Positions 40,690 through 50,628 of a DNA stretch of 58,696 nt are shown here, piece after piece (position 1 is the stretch's first letter; every line of letters starts with the position of its first letter). The DNA lies in the NCBI RefSeq assembly GCF_001476895.1, contig NZ_LDTB01000050.1:1-58696 (forward strand), read 5' to 3'. The position numbers were made by a program, and so were the translations under genes. The notes under the pieces are model-generated. The model ran no database searches and was not told where the DNA came from. It was given only the letters and a program-made list of their open reading frames with translations. The DNA comes from Sphingomonas endophytica (GTDB taxonomy: Bacteria > Pseudomonadota > Alphaproteobacteria > Sphingomonadales > Sphingomonadaceae).

Positions 40690-41808
40690 ATGCGACTGAC
40701 CGCTCAACGCGCCCATCTCTCCCAACTGGCCGAGGCCGGACGGCTGCGCACGCTGGCGCCGCGAGCCGGAATCGACCTGTCGTCCAACGACTATCTCGCG
40801 CTGTCCAACGCACCCCGGCTTGCCGATGCGGCGCGTGCGGCGCTCGATCGCGGCGTCGCGCTGGGGTCGGGCGGCTCGCGTTTGCTGCGCGGTAACGATG
40901 CCGAACACGAGGCGCTGGAGGCGGAAGCGGCGCGCTTCTTCGGGGCGGAAACGGCGCTGTTCTTCGGCAGCGGCTTCGCCGCGAACACCGCCCTGTTGTC
41001 GTCGGTGCCGCAGCCGGGCGACCTGCTCGTGCATGATGCGCTGGTCCACGCCAGCATGCACGACGGGATGCGGCTGGGGCGCGCCACCTGCGTCGCGGCG
41101 GCGCATGGCGATGCGCAGGCGGTCGACGATGCGATCGTCGCCTGGCGCGCGCACGGCGGCACCGGCACGCCGTGGATCGCGGTCGAGAGCCTCTACAGCA
41201 TGGACGGCGACCTGACCGACGTTGCCGCGCTGGTCGCGGTCGCCGACCGCCACGACGCGATGCTGATCGTCGACGAGGCGCATGCGACCGGCGTCTGGGG
41301 GGAGGGCGGTCGCGGCGCTGCGGCGGCGTGGCACGGTCGCGCGAACGTCGTGACGCTCAACACCTTCGGCAAGGCGCTGGGGTGCGAGGGGGCGGTGCTG
41401 TGCGGCCCGGGGGTGATCCGCGACTTCCTGGTGGCGCGCGCCCGCCCGTTCATCTTCTCGACCGCGCCCGCGCCGCTGGGCGCGGCGGTGGCGCGCGAAA
41501 GCCTGCGGATCGTCGCCGACGAGCCCGACCGGCGCGCGCGGCTCCACACGCTGATCGCGGCGGCGAAGCACCATCTCGAACCGCTCGGCGCCACGGTGGA
41601 GTCGCAGATCGTGCCGCTGATCATCGGCGACGATCGCGCGGCGATGCGGGTCGCGGCGGCGGTGCAGGCGGCGGGGTTCGACGTGCGCGGCATCCGTCCG
41701 CCGACCGTTCCGCCCGGCACCGCGCGGCTGCGGATCGCGCTGACGCTGCATGTCACAGGGGAGGATGTCGCCGCGCTGGCGGCCGTCCTGCGGGAGGTAT
41801 TGCCATGA
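40690..41808 (+). CDS. bioF: 8-amino-7-oxononanoate synthase
   Basis: The 372-residue PLP enzyme condenses pimeloyl-ACP (or -CoA) with alanine in biotin synthesis. It shows [14 protein letters not shown] at the start, [19 protein letters not shown], the aldimine His/Asp segment [15 protein letters not shown] and the PLP lysine K228 in [15 protein letters not shown] 40690 is preferred; an ATG at 40663 adds nine basic residues. Its stop overlaps the bioD start (ATGA), so the two genes are translationally coupled. Confidence 0.95.
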   Translation: MRLTAQRAHLSQLAEAGRLRTLAPRAGIDLSSNDYLALSNAPRLADAARAALDRGVALGSGGSRLLRGNDAEHEALEAEAARFFGAETALFFGSGFAANTALLSSVPQPGDLLVHDALVHASMHDGMRLGRATCVAAAHGDAQAVDDAIVAWRAHGGTGTPWIAVESLYSMDGDLTDVAALVAVADRHDAMLIVDEAHATGVWGEGGRGAAAAWHGRANVVTLNTFGKALGCEGAVLCGPGVIRDFLVARARPFIFSTAPAPLGAAVARESLRIVADEPDRRARLHTLIAAAKHHLEPLGATVESQIVPLIIGDDRAAMRVAAAVQAAGFDVRGIRPPTVPPGTARLRIALTLHVTGEDVAALAAVLREVLP

Positions 41809-42428
41809 CCCGTCCGATCGTCGTGACCGGCACCGACACCGATGTCGGCAAGACGGTGTTCGCCGCCGCGCTGACGAGGGCGCTGGGGGCTCGTTACTGG
41901 AAGCCGGTGCAGGCCGGGCTGGCGGATGGCAGCGACGCGGGGACGGTGGTGCGGCTGGGCGTCGATCCGGCGAGGCTGGTGCCCGAGGCGTACCGGCTCG
42001 CCACGCCCTGTTCCCCGCATCGCGCCGCCGAGATCGATGGCGTGACGATCGACCCCGCGCGCCTCGCGCTGCCGCCGGGCGACGGCCCGCTGGTGGTGGA
42101 GGGTGCCGGCGGGGTGCTGGTCCCGCTGACCCGCACGTATTCCTTCGCGGATCAGGCGGCGGTCTGGGGGCAGCCGGTCGTGCTGGTCGCGCGCACCGCG
42201 CTCGGCACGATCAACCACAGCCTGTTGTCGATCGAGGCCTTGCGCGCGCGCGGCGTGCCGCTGCTGGGCATCGCGTTCATCGGCGACAATGTCGAGGACA
42301 GCGAGGCGACGATCGCGGCGATCGGCGGGGCCAGGCGGCTGGGGCGCCTGCCGTTCCTGACCGACCTCACGCCTGCGACGCTGGGCGAGGCGTTCGCGGC
42401 GCATTTCGACGTGGAGGATTTCCGGTGA
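41805..42428 (+). CDS. bioD: Dethiobiotin synthetase
   Basis: The 207-residue enzyme closes the ureido ring of dethiobiotin using ATP and CO2. The P-loop GTDTDVGKT, the substrate lysine region YWKPVQAGL and [13 protein letters not shown] are all present. It overlaps bioF by four bases (ATGA) and bioA by four bases (GTGA). It is a little shorter than E. coli BioD (about 225 aa) without loss of motifs. Confidence 0.95.
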   Translation: MTRPIVVTGTDTDVGKTVFAAALTRALGARYWKPVQAGLADGSDAGTVVRLGVDPARLVPEAYRLATPCSPHRAAEIDGVTIDPARLALPPGDGPLVVEGAGGVLVPLTRTYSFADQAAVWGQPVVLVARTALGTINHSLLSIEALRARGVPLLGIAFIGDNVEDSEATIAAIGGARRLGRLPFLTDLTPATLGEAFAAHFDVEDFR

Positions 42429-43660
42429 GTTCGATCTGGCATCCCTTCACGCAGCATGGGTTGCAGGAACCGATCCCGTGCGTGGTGCGCGGTGACGGCG
42501 CCGCGCTGCACACCGCCAATGGGCGGCGCGTGATCGATGCGATCTCGTCGTGGTGGGTGACGACGCACGGCCACGCGCACCCGCGCATCGCCGCCGCGAT
42601 CCGCGATCAGGCGGAACGGCTCGATCAGATCATCTTCGCGGGCTGGACGCACGAGCCCGCCGAGCAGGTCGCCGCCGGGCTGCGCGCGATCATGCCGCCG
42701 GCACTGACGCGGGTGTTCTTCTCGGATTCCGGATCCACCAGCGTCGAGGTCGCGCTGAAGATGGCGCTCGGTTACTGGCTGGCGCGCGGCGAGGCGCGGC
42801 ATCGCATCCTCGTCATGGAACATGGCTATCACGGCGACACGATCGGGGCGATGTCGGTCGGGCAGCGCGGCGTGTTCAACCGCGCCTATGCCCCGTTGCT
42901 GTTCGACGTCGAAACGATTCCCTATCCGGCGGCGGGCGCGGAGCAGACCACGCTCGACGCGCTGGAGCGCGCGTGCGCGGCGGGCGCCGCGGCGTTCATC
43001 GTCGAGCCGCTGGTGCTGGGGGCCGGGGGGATGCTGTTCTACGCGCCCGAAACGCTGCGCCGGATGCGCGATATCTGCGCGCGGCACGGCGTGCTGTTCA
43101 TCGCCGACGAGGTGATGACCGGCTGGGGGCGCACCGGCACCTTGCTGGCATGCGAACAGGCCGGCGTCGTGCCCGATATCCTGTGCCTGTCGAAAGGGCT
43201 GACCGGCGGCGCGGTGCCGCTGGCGGTAACGATGGCCAGCGAGCCGATCTTCGAGGCGCATTGGTCGACCGATCGCGCGCGGATGTTCTTCCATTCCTCC
43301 AGCTATACCGCCAACCCGATCGCCTGCGCGGCGGCGGCGGCGAACCTCGCGATCTGGCGCGAGGAGCCGGTGCTGGAACGGGTACGCCTGCTGGGTGAGC
43401 GGCAGGCGGCGCGGCTGGCGGCGCTGGACGGTGTGCGCAACCCGCGCCGGCTGGGCACGATCGCGGCGTTCGAGATCGGCGCGGGCGAGGGCTATCTCGC
43501 CGATATCGCGCCGCGCCTGCTGGCGTTCTTCCGCGAGCGGGACGTGCTGCTCCGCCCGCTCGGCGACACGCTCTACGTCATGCCGCCTTATTGCATCGAC
43601 GAGACCGACCTCGATACCGTCTATGCGGCCGTTTCGGAGGCGATCGCCCGCAACCAATGA
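42425..43660 (+). CDS. bioA: Adenosylmethionine-8-amino-7-oxononanoate aminotransferase
   Basis: The 411-residue class III aminotransferase makes diaminopelargonate. It begins [11 protein letters not shown] as BioA does, has [31 protein letters not shown] and the PLP lysine K257 in CLSKGLTGG. The GTG start at 42425 has GGAGG seven bases upstream and overlaps the bioD stop. The order bioF-bioD-bioA means bioB lies elsewhere. Nothing unusual was seen. Confidence 0.95.
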   Translation: MSSIWHPFTQHGLQEPIPCVVRGDGAALHTANGRRVIDAISSWWVTTHGHAHPRIAAAIRDQAERLDQIIFAGWTHEPAEQVAAGLRAIMPPALTRVFFSDSGSTSVEVALKMALGYWLARGEARHRILVMEHGYHGDTIGAMSVGQRGVFNRAYAPLLFDVETIPYPAAGAEQTTLDALERACAAGAAAFIVEPLVLGAGGMLFYAPETLRRMRDICARHGVLFIADEVMTGWGRTGTLLACEQAGVVPDILCLSKGLTGGAVPLAVTMASEPIFEAHWSTDRARMFFHSSSYTANPIACAAAAANLAIWREEPVLERVRLLGERQAARLAALDGVRNPRRLGTIAAFEIGAGEGYLADIAPRLLAFFRERDVLLRPLGDTLYVMPPYCIDETDLDTVYAAVSEAIARNQ

Positions 43661-43684
43661 CCGATCCGGCTGTTCGGTGGTGAC

Positions 43685-43918
43685 ATGGATATCCGTCACC
43701 CCCGCGCCGGGCGCATCGCATCGCTGCTGGACCGCCTCCGCCGCTGGTGGTCCGGGCATCGCGCGACCCTGCCGGAACGCGTCGCGCTGCTGGAGGAACG
43801 CGCGCGCAGCGCGCTGTCGCTGGGCGAGGCGCAGCGGCTGGCGATGGAGGCCGAGGCGCTGCGCCTTCAGGATGGCGGCAGCCGGCGCAAGGGGATCATC
43901 CCGCTCTTCCGCAACTGA
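43685..43918 (+). CDS. Small basic helical protein, 77 aa
   Basis: The protein starts 25 bases after bioA. It is rich in Arg, Leu and Glu (SLLDRLRRWWSGHRATLPE, then VALLEERARSALSLGEAQ) and reads as two amphipathic helices without a signal peptide. I do not recognise the family. It could be co-transcribed with the biotin genes but no link to biotin is seen. Confidence 0.6.
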   Translation: MDIRHPRAGRIASLLDRLRRWWSGHRATLPERVALLEERARSALSLGEAQRLAMEAEALRLQDGGSRRKGIIPLFRN

Positions 43919-43977
43919 CCACGCTTGCCGCCGCCGGGGCCGGCGCTACGCTCCCGCGAAAAGCGGAGAGTGTGCCC

Positions 43978-44625
43978 ATGAACGATGCGACCATCACGCC
44001 GGTGCTGCACGGCTATTTCCGTTCGTCGGCGGCGTATCGCGTGCGGATCGCCCTGAACCTGAAGGGCGTGGCGTGGCGCGACGTCTTCCACCATCTGCGC
44101 CACGGCGAACAGCGCGCGCCCGATTATCGCCGCCTCAATCCCCAGGGGCTGGTCCCCGCGCTCGAATGGGGGGACGCCGTGCTGACGCAAAGCCTCGCGA
44201 TCTGCGAGTTCCTCGACGAGGTCGTTCCCACCCCGCCGCTGCTGCCGCACGATCCCCTAGCGCGCGCCCACGTCCGCGCCTTCGCGCAGGTGATCGCGTG
44301 CGACGTGCATCCGGTGCAGAATCTGGCGGTACTGGAACGCTTGAAAGCGTGCGGCGCGACGCCTGAGCAGGTCATGGCGTGGGCGCGCGACACGATCGAT
44401 GTCGGGCTCGAAGCCTGCGCCACGCTGATCGCGGACGCCACCGGCCCATATTGCTTCGGCGAGCACGTGACGCTCGCCGACCTCTGCCTGATCCCGCAGC
44501 TCGGCAACGCGCGCCGGTTCGGTGTCGATCTCCGCTGGCCGCGCCTGCTCGCGGTCGAGGCGGCGTGCGGCGCGCTCCCCGCCTTCCGCGCTGCCGCGCC
44601 GGAGCATCAGCCCGACGCGGAATGA
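43978..44625 (+). CDS. maiA: Maleylacetoacetate isomerase (zeta-class GST)
   Basis: The 215-residue protein has the zeta-class glutathione-binding signature GYFRSSAAYRVRIALNLKG, the loop RLNPQGLVPALE and SLAICEFLDEV, followed by an all-helical C-terminal domain. It converts maleylacetoacetate to fumarylacetoacetate in tyrosine/homogentisate breakdown, with glutathione as cofactor. GGAGA precedes the ATG at 43978. Other pathway genes are not in the window. It converges with the sugar-transporter gene, with four bases between them. Confidence 0.9.
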   Translation: MNDATITPVLHGYFRSSAAYRVRIALNLKGVAWRDVFHHLRHGEQRAPDYRRLNPQGLVPALEWGDAVLTQSLAICEFLDEVVPTPPLLPHDPLARAHVRAFAQVIACDVHPVQNLAVLERLKACGATPEQVMAWARDTIDVGLEACATLIADATGPYCFGEHVTLADLCLIPQLGNARRFGVDLRWPRLLAVEAACGALPAFRAAAPEHQPDAE

Positions 44626-44629
44626 GGCG

Positions 44630-45943
44630 TTACGCCACCACCCCGGCCCGCGCGCCGCGCCCGACCATCACCGTCGCACCTGCGCCCAGCAGCATCAGCA
44701 CGCCGCCCAGCACGATCACCGCGCGCGCATCGCCGCGCAGCAGACTGTCGTAGAACAGCGGCACCGACAGGCTCTCGATCATCATCGGGATGACGATGAA
44801 CATGTTGAAGATGCCCATATAGACGCCGTTGCGCTCGGGCGGGATCATGCCGGTCAGCATGATGTACGGATTGCCCATCATCCCCGCCCAGCCGATGCCG
44901 ATGCCGATCATCGCGACGAACAGCCACCCCTCGGTCGGCAGCGCGGGGATCGCCAGCATCGCCACACCCGACGCGGCGAGGCAGCAGGCATGGACCCGCT
45001 GCGCGCCATGGCGCTTCGCCAGCGGCATCAGCGCCAGCGCCGCGACGAACGCCACCGCATTGTAGAAGGCGCCCAGCTGCCCGACCGTCAGCACGGTGTC
45101 GCGAAATGCCGTACTGGCGGCGTCGCTCGTGCCGTGCAGCGAGCGCGACAGCGCGAAGGCGATGAACTGCCAGTAAGCGAACATCGCATACCATTGGCAC
45201 AGCATCGCCAGCGCCAGCTGCCGCATCGGCTTCGGCATCTCGACCAGTGCGACCTTCAGGTCGGCCAGCGCGCCGCGCAAGCTCAGCGGCTCGGCGTCCA
45301 TGCGCGCCTGTTCTTGCCGGTCCAGCGGCAGCTCGGGCACGCGCCACACCGACCAGAGGATCGTCGACAGCGACAACACCGCGCCGATCACGAACGCGAT
45401 CCGCGTGATGTCGGGGATGCCGTTGGCGTCGACCGCATTCCTGTCGAACCCGATCCACACCAACAGCGACGGCGACAGATAGGAGAGCGTCTGCGCCAGC
45501 CCGGTGAACGCCGATTGCGTCAGGAATCCGGTCGCGCGCTGATCGGGCGCCAGCCGGTCGCCGACATAGGCACGGTACGGCTCCATCGTGACGTTGTTGG
45601 CCGCATCCAGGATCCAGAGCAGGCTCGCCGCCATCCACAAGGCGCGGCTGTACGGCATCGCGAACAGGCACAGGCTGCACAGGATCGCGCCGATCAGGAA
45701 ATAGGGCGTGCGCCGCCCCAGCCGCGTGTTGGTCCGGTCGCTCATCGCGCCGATCAGCGGCTGGACCAGCAGGCCGGTGACCGGGCCGGCGAGCCACAAC
45801 AGCGGCAGGCTCGCCTCGTCCGCACCCAGATAGCCGTAGATCGGCGCCATATTGGCCTGTTGCAGCCCGAACGAGAATTGCAGCCCGAGGAAGCCGAGGT
45901 TCATCTCGACGATGCGGGCCAGCGACAGCCGGGGCTTGGTCAT
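44630..45943 (-). CDS. suxC: MFS sugar (sucrose-type) transporter
   Basis: The 437-residue protein has 12 hydrophobic segments of the GPH/sucrose transporter type. Near the start it reads GLQFSFGLQQANMAPIYGYL, which resembles plant and bacterial sucrose symporters, then IGAMSDRTNTRLGRRTPYF (the MFS loop 2-3 motif) and NNVTMEPYRAYVGD. It should move a disaccharide into the cytoplasm with protons. ATG 45943 has AGGA eight bases upstream. Last gene of the sux-type run, separated from the amylosucrase by a repeat element. Confidence 0.85.
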   Translation of the reverse strand: MTKPRLSLARIVEMNLGFLGLQFSFGLQQANMAPIYGYLGADEASLPLLWLAGPVTGLLVQPLIGAMSDRTNTRLGRRTPYFLIGAILCSLCLFAMPYSRALWMAASLLWILDAANNVTMEPYRAYVGDRLAPDQRATGFLTQSAFTGLAQTLSYLSPSLLVWIGFDRNAVDANGIPDITRIAFVIGAVLSLSTILWSVWRVPELPLDRQEQARMDAEPLSLRGALADLKVALVEMPKPMRQLALAMLCQWYAMFAYWQFIAFALSRSLHGTSDAASTAFRDTVLTVGQLGAFYNAVAFVAALALMPLAKRHGAQRVHACCLAASGVAMLAIPALPTEGWLFVAMIGIGIGWAGMMGNPYIMLTGMIPPERNGVYMGIFNMFIVIPMMIESLSVPLFYDSLLRGDARAVIVLGGVLMLLGAGATVMVGRGARAGVVA

Positions 45944-46000
45944 CTCACGCTTCCTGTCGGGAGGGGAGCGGGGGCAAGCGGGTTGGTGGCCCGGCACACA

Positions 46001-46098
46001 CCGTCATTCCCGCGACGGCGGGAATCCAGAACCTCTGACCTGTCCGCATGACGCGCAACCGCAGCGCGTCCGGATCCCCGCCGTCGCGCGAATGACGG
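46001..46098. repeat. 98-bp MITE-like repeat, copy 2
   Basis: Begins CCGTCATTCCCGCG and ends CGCGAATGACGG, with the same internal CTCTGACCTGTC word and inner hairpin as the copy at 32011-32106. It occupies the 202-base gap between amylosucrase and the transporter, so it is transcribed with the operon and could form a stem in the mRNA. Confidence 0.75.
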
Positions 46099-46145
46099 AA
46101 TGAGGCGAGGCAAGTACGCGCATGACCGACGCATCGTCACCATCC

Positions 46146-47915
46146 TCACCCCTCCAGCCACGCGACGCCCCATGCCGGGACCTGGCCACAGACTGCGCCG
46201 GTCAGCCGATCGCGTCCAGTCGCCGGGAGCATCGCCGCGCGGTCACCGAAGTTCAGGAACACCCGGTCGCTCCCGCACGCGATCCCCAGCACCGCCGGAT
46301 CGTCGGTCGCCAGCGCCGCCGGCCCCCCCGCACCGCCGCTGGCGATCCGCGCGTCACGCAGGGCGATCAGGTCGCCGGTGATCCGCTTCGCCGCCGCGCC
46401 GTCCAGCGCCGCCCAGTCCATCGCCGGCCGGTGGATCCACCGCCCCTCATGCGCGCGCTCGGGATCGGCCAGATAGCTGTCGTCGTTCAGCAGGCCGGCC
46501 TCGTCGCCCATATAGGTCGTCGCCACCCCGCCGCTCGCGATCGACAGCGCGTTCAGCAGCGCGATGCGCCGGAACGCCGCCTCGCGCTCGCCATCGGTCG
46601 CGGCGGCCTCCAGCCCCGCCAGCGACGCCAGCGTGCCGTTGCTGCCGTGCAGCGTCGATCCGTCCGCCTGGAACGGCTTGCCGCGCGCCCAGCTGTCGCC
46701 CTCGCCGTTCAGGAAGCGCGCGGCGGCGATCAGCCGCTCCTCGGGAGCATCGTCAAGGCCACGCAGATCGCCCAGCACCGCGCCCCAGCCGATATCGTCG
46801 TGGCAGCGCGCATAGCTCAGCCAGTTCGCCCCCGGCGGCAGTCCTCCGCTCGCCGCGACGATCGCGGCGGGCAGTTGCGCCGACCCTTCGGCCAGTCCGA
46901 CCCAGCCCGCGACCATCAGCGAATTGTTGTAGACCAGATGGCATTCCGGCTCGAACCCGTCGCCCTCGTCCATCCCGAAATACGGCGGCACGAACGCGGT
47001 CGGCACGATCGCCTCCGCCTTCAGCAACGTCGCCGGCGCGACGATATCGAGCGCGGCGCGCAAGCCGCGAACGATGTAATGCGCCTCCGGCAAGTTGCGA
47101 CAGTTGGTCCCCGCCTGCTTCCAGAGGAAGGCGGTGCTGTCGAGCCGAAACGCCTCGAACCCGTGATTGGCGAGCCGCAACCCCGCGTCGATCATCGCGA
47201 AGAAGACGTTGGGATTGCGCCAGTTCAGGTCCCATTGGAACGGGTAGAAGGTTGTCCGGACGTTCCCGCCCATCTCCGGCACATAGGTGAAATTGCCCGG
47301 CGCGGTGGTCGGGAAGACCTGCGGCAGTTCGGCATTGCGCGCCACCGCCTCGGCATCGTCCACGACCATGTAGAAGTCGCGGTAGAAGGGATCGCCCGCG
47401 CGCGCCGCCTTGGCCCATTCGTGATCGTCGGCGGTGTGGTTCAGCGCCAGATCGACGCACAGGCTGATCCGCGAGTCGCGCAGCCGCGCCGTCAGCCGTT
47501 CGACATCGGCCATCGTGCCGAGCCGCGGCTCCACGCTGAGATAATCGGCGACCGCGAAGCCGCCGTCGCTGTCGCCCGCGCGCGCCTTCAGCAAGGCGAG
47601 GACGTGCAGGTAGCGCACGCCGAGCGCCTCCAGATGGTCGACATGCGCGGCCACGCCGTCGACCGTCCCGCCGAAGCGATCGACATAGGTCGAATAGCCG
47701 AGCATGTCCGGGCGCACGAACCAGTCGGGATCGGCCTCGCGCGCGCGGTCGAGCGCCAGCAGCGGCGCGGGTCGCTCCGCCGCCCGCGCCGTCAGCATCG
47801 CCTCGACCCGCCGCCACACGGCATCGGTGTCATGGTCCGGGTACAGCCGCGCGATCTGACGACGCAGCCGCGGTCCGATCGCTTCCAGGCGCTGCTGCAT
47901 CGTCATGTCCGCCAT
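46146..47915 (-). CDS. suxB: Amylosucrase-like GH13 enzyme
   Basis: The 589-residue alpha-amylase-superfamily enzyme resembles amylosucrase. The helical N-terminus (QQRLEAIGPRLRRQIARLYP) matches that family and leads to the barrel: VDLALNHTADDHEWA, the nucleophile D259 (FRLDSTAF), the acid/base E301 (LKAEAIV) and D373 (RCHDDIGW). It splits sucrose to fructose and either transfers or releases glucose. No signal peptide, so it acts in the cytoplasm after uptake. ATG 47906 is an alternative start. A repeat (47945-48025) separates it from the receptor gene. Confidence 0.9.
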   Translation of the reverse strand: MADMTMQQRLEAIGPRLRRQIARLYPDHDTDAVWRRVEAMLTARAAERPAPLLALDRAREADPDWFVRPDMLGYSTYVDRFGGTVDGVAAHVDHLEALGVRYLHVLALLKARAGDSDGGFAVADYLSVEPRLGTMADVERLTARLRDSRISLCVDLALNHTADDHEWAKAARAGDPFYRDFYMVVDDAEAVARNAELPQVFPTTAPGNFTYVPEMGGNVRTTFYPFQWDLNWRNPNVFFAMIDAGLRLANHGFEAFRLDSTAFLWKQAGTNCRNLPEAHYIVRGLRAALDIVAPATLLKAEAIVPTAFVPPYFGMDEGDGFEPECHLVYNNSLMVAGWVGLAEGSAQLPAAIVAASGGLPPGANWLSYARCHDDIGWGAVLGDLRGLDDAPEERLIAAARFLNGEGDSWARGKPFQADGSTLHGSNGTLASLAGLEAAATDGEREAAFRRIALLNALSIASGGVATTYMGDEAGLLNDDSYLADPERAHEGRWIHRPAMDWAALDGAAAKRITGDLIALRDARIASGGAGGPAALATDDPAVLGIACGSDRVFLNFGDRAAMLPATGRDRLTGAVCGQVPAWGVAWLEG

Positions 47916-47944
47916 CCCATCGCGTCTATCCGTCTATCATTGTC

Positions 47945-48025
47945 GTCACCCCGGCGCAGGCCGGGGTCCAGAGCCAAGCAGAAGCTGCGCTTTTGACCCT
48001 GGACCCCGGCCTGCGCCGGGGTGAC
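47945..48025. repeat. REP-type element with 27-bp inverted repeat
   Basis: The arm 47945-47971 (starting GTCACCCCGGCGCAGGCC) is mirrored perfectly at 47999-48025. It belongs to the same family as 26828-26933 but has CGCAG in place of CGAAG at the turn. It lies between the receptor (stop 48033) and the amylosucrase, inside one transcription unit. Confidence 0.85.
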
Positions 48026-48032
48026 GGAAAGG

Positions 48033-50513
48033 TCAGAAATCGAACCGCACCGACGCCGCGATGGTCCGCCCGTTGATCGAGCGCGCGCGGACCAGCCCGT
48101 TCGACGGGATCGCCGCATCCTCGGCCTCGGTGATGCCCTTCACGTTGAAGATGTTGTTGGCGTTCAGGTTGAAGCTGACATTGTCCGCCGCGCGCACCAG
48201 CAGGAAGCCGTTGACCTGCGTATAGGCGGGCATCTTCAGCTGGTTGACCGGCTGCGTATAGCTCGATGTCGTGCCGATCACGTTCGCGCCGAAGCTGACG
48301 CGCCCGAAATCGAGTTGCGGCGTCGCCTGATAGACGAACGCGGCCTGCCGCTGCGGGCGGTTGCCGTTCAGCGTCGCATCGGTCGCGTCGCGGGTGATCT
48401 TCGCATCGGTATAGGTGCCGGCCGCGCTCAGCGAGAACGGCCCGGCGCGGAACCGGCCTTCCAGCTCGACGCCGGTCGCCTCATACTGGCGGCTGGTGAA
48501 CTGCTGCTGCGACAGCAGGTAGTTGGTCTCCTGCGTCCGCGCGTTGAACACGGTCGCGTACAGGCCGATCGGCCCCGACGAGAATTTCAGCCCGCCTTCC
48601 GCCTGCTTGACGAAGTCGTACGGCTTGGCGCCGGGCACCAGCCCGCCGGTCTGCAGGTTGATCGTCGGCCCGAACAGCAGGCGATCGGCATTGACGCGCC
48701 CGCCACGGCTGTAGCGCGCGAACGCCGCCAGCGTGTCGCTCAGGCGATAGTTGAGGCCCGCCGAATAGGACAGATAGCTGTAGTCATAGTCGATGCCCGC
48801 GCGGTTGTTCGGGATGAACGCCACCGTCTGCTCGGCGGCCGAGATCACGCCGTCGCCGTTCATGTCCTGCGCGCGCGTCGTGGTCGCACCGGGCAGGTCG
48901 CCCGCGATGCTGCCCTTCGCCGATCCGAAGTCGTAGCGGACGCTGCCGTCGATGTTCAGCCGCCCGACCTCGAAGCCCAGCTGTGCGAACGGCGCATTGG
49001 TGGTGTAGCGCATGTCGTAGCTGCGGCGGCAGCAATTGCCGAAGAACGACGCCGAATACAGCGTTCCCCCGGCGGTCTGCGACACGCCGGCGGCGTTGCG
49101 GATATCGACCAGCACCGAGCGCCCGTTGCCCTGCACGCTCTGGAAGAACGACGTCCACAGCCAGTCGGTCTTCACGTCCTGCCGCGAGTTATAGATGCCC
49201 GCCGCGATCGACAGCGCGCCGCCGCCCAGATCGACCTTGCCGTTCAGCCGAAGGTCGTTGGTGATGTTGTTCAGGCTGTTCAGCTTGACGTCGAACAGCA
49301 CGACGCTGGCGAGCAGTCCGTTGCCGCCCAGCGTGCCCGGCGTGGCGATCCGCTGCCCCGACAGCGGCCCGCTGGCATAGTATAGCTGCGCGCCCGCGCC
49401 GGCGAAGCCGTTGGCGACGGTCTGCGCATCGCCGACCGAGGCGGGGAAGGGCGAGACGAAGTCGCCCGAGATATCCGAATAACGGAACCGCTCGGTCAGG
49501 TTCCAGCCGTCGGCGATGTCGAACTTGCCCTCGAAACCGACCGATTTGACGACCGGGTGCATCCCGTCGCCGATGTTGCGGCGGACCGGATCGTTGTTGC
49601 CGTCCAGCGTCAGGACCGAGCCGATGTAGCGGCTGTGCAGCGTATCCTCGTTGATCGAGAAGCCGGGGATGTTCTGATACGTCGGGTCGCCGTTGCCGCC
49701 GGTCACGCGCACCGGATTGGGCAGATAGGCGATGCTGCGATCGTCGAGATACTTGCCGTACACGCGGATATAGCCGCGATCGAACTCGCGGGTGATGTTC
49801 GCCTTGATCTGCCCGCCGCGCATCGCGTCGTAGCCGACGTCGCGCGGGCCGTCGCCCAGGCGATAGAAGCCGCTCAGCTCATAGCGCGTCTTGTCGTCGA
49901 TCTTGCCGCCATAGGCGAAGTCGGCGCGATATTCGCGATAGTCGAGGCCCGAGGACAGTTGGAACGAGCCGCCTTCCTGTTCGCCGGTCTTCGAGATGAA
50001 GTTGATGATGCCGCCCGGCGAATTGCTGGCGAACGTCGAGGCCGATCCGCCGCGCACCGATTCGATGCGGGCGAGCGACAGATCGTTGCGGATGAAGATG
50101 TCGGCATTGCCGAAGATGATGTCGCCGAATTCCAGCACCGGCAGGCCGTCCTCCTGCAATTGCAGGAACTTCGATCCGCCCGATGCGACCGGCAGGCCGC
50201 GTACCGAGATGTTGGCATTGCCCTCGCCCCCCGACGCCTCGACGCGGACGCCGGGCAGGTTGCGCAGGATTTCGGCGGTGTTGCGCGGCGGGATCTTGGC
50301 GGTCAGGTCGGCGTCGAGCGAGCTGACCGAGACCGAGGTGTCGAGCCGGTTGCGGCCCTGCGCGACGCCGGTGACGACGATGTCCTCCGCCGTGGTGGCT
50401 TCGGTCGCGGCGGTCGTATCGGGGGTCTGGGCGGCGTCGGCCGTTTGCGCGTGCGCCGCACCGGCGAGCAGCAGCGCGGGAATCGATGCGAGCAGGTGGA
50501 AACGCAGCGGCAT
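48033..50513 (-). CDS. suxA: TonB-dependent receptor (sucrose/carbohydrate type)
   Basis: The 826-residue outer-membrane protein has a signal peptide (PLRFHLLASIPALLLAGAAHA), a TonB box (EDIVVTGVA), a plug with AEILRNLPGVRVEASGG and RIESVRGGSASTFASNSPGG, and a barrel ending in RTIAASVRFDF. The locus layout (LacI, receptor, amylosucrase, MFS transporter) matches the sucrose utilisation locus of Xanthomonas and related bacteria, where the SuxA receptor takes up sucrose with high affinity. ATG 50513 has AGGA eight bases upstream. Specificity is inferred from neighbours. Confidence 0.85.
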   Translation of the reverse strand: MPLRFHLLASIPALLLAGAAHAQTADAAQTPDTTAATEATTAEDIVVTGVAQGRNRLDTSVSVSSLDADLTAKIPPRNTAEILRNLPGVRVEASGGEGNANISVRGLPVASGGSKFLQLQEDGLPVLEFGDIIFGNADIFIRNDLSLARIESVRGGSASTFASNSPGGIINFISKTGEQEGGSFQLSSGLDYREYRADFAYGGKIDDKTRYELSGFYRLGDGPRDVGYDAMRGGQIKANITREFDRGYIRVYGKYLDDRSIAYLPNPVRVTGGNGDPTYQNIPGFSINEDTLHSRYIGSVLTLDGNNDPVRRNIGDGMHPVVKSVGFEGKFDIADGWNLTERFRYSDISGDFVSPFPASVGDAQTVANGFAGAGAQLYYASGPLSGQRIATPGTLGGNGLLASVVLFDVKLNSLNNITNDLRLNGKVDLGGGALSIAAGIYNSRQDVKTDWLWTSFFQSVQGNGRSVLVDIRNAAGVSQTAGGTLYSASFFGNCCRRSYDMRYTTNAPFAQLGFEVGRLNIDGSVRYDFGSAKGSIAGDLPGATTTRAQDMNGDGVISAAEQTVAFIPNNRAGIDYDYSYLSYSAGLNYRLSDTLAAFARYSRGGRVNADRLLFGPTINLQTGGLVPGAKPYDFVKQAEGGLKFSSGPIGLYATVFNARTQETNYLLSQQQFTSRQYEATGVELEGRFRAGPFSLSAAGTYTDAKITRDATDATLNGNRPQRQAAFVYQATPQLDFGRVSFGANVIGTTSSYTQPVNQLKMPAYTQVNGFLLVRAADNVSFNLNANNIFNVKGITEAEDAAIPSNGLVRARSINGRTIAASVRFDF

Positions 50514-50576
50514 GGGGTACTTCCTCTCCTGGACACGCCTTCGCTGAAGGTCGGACGAAGAGCGCTTAATGCCGTC

Positions 50577-50614
50577 TGCAATCGATTGCAAAACGAATTT
50601 CGCAATCGATTGTG
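50577..50614. promoter_or_regulatory. Tandem LacI-type operators
   Basis: TGCAATCGATTGCA (50577-50590) is a perfect palindrome. A second site with the same GCAATCGATTG core lies at 50601-50614, one base short of 2.5 helical turns away centre to centre (24 bases). Both are 64-101 bases before the receptor start and just after the LacI gene stop, so the regulator should repress the sux-type operon here. Confidence 0.8.
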
Positions 50615-50628
50615 ATCGAGGCGTTCGA

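Noticed and set aside
40690..43660. Complete biotin cluster with bioB
   Set aside because: bioF, bioD and bioA are present but no radical-SAM CxxxCxxC gene of BioB type lies on either side within the window.
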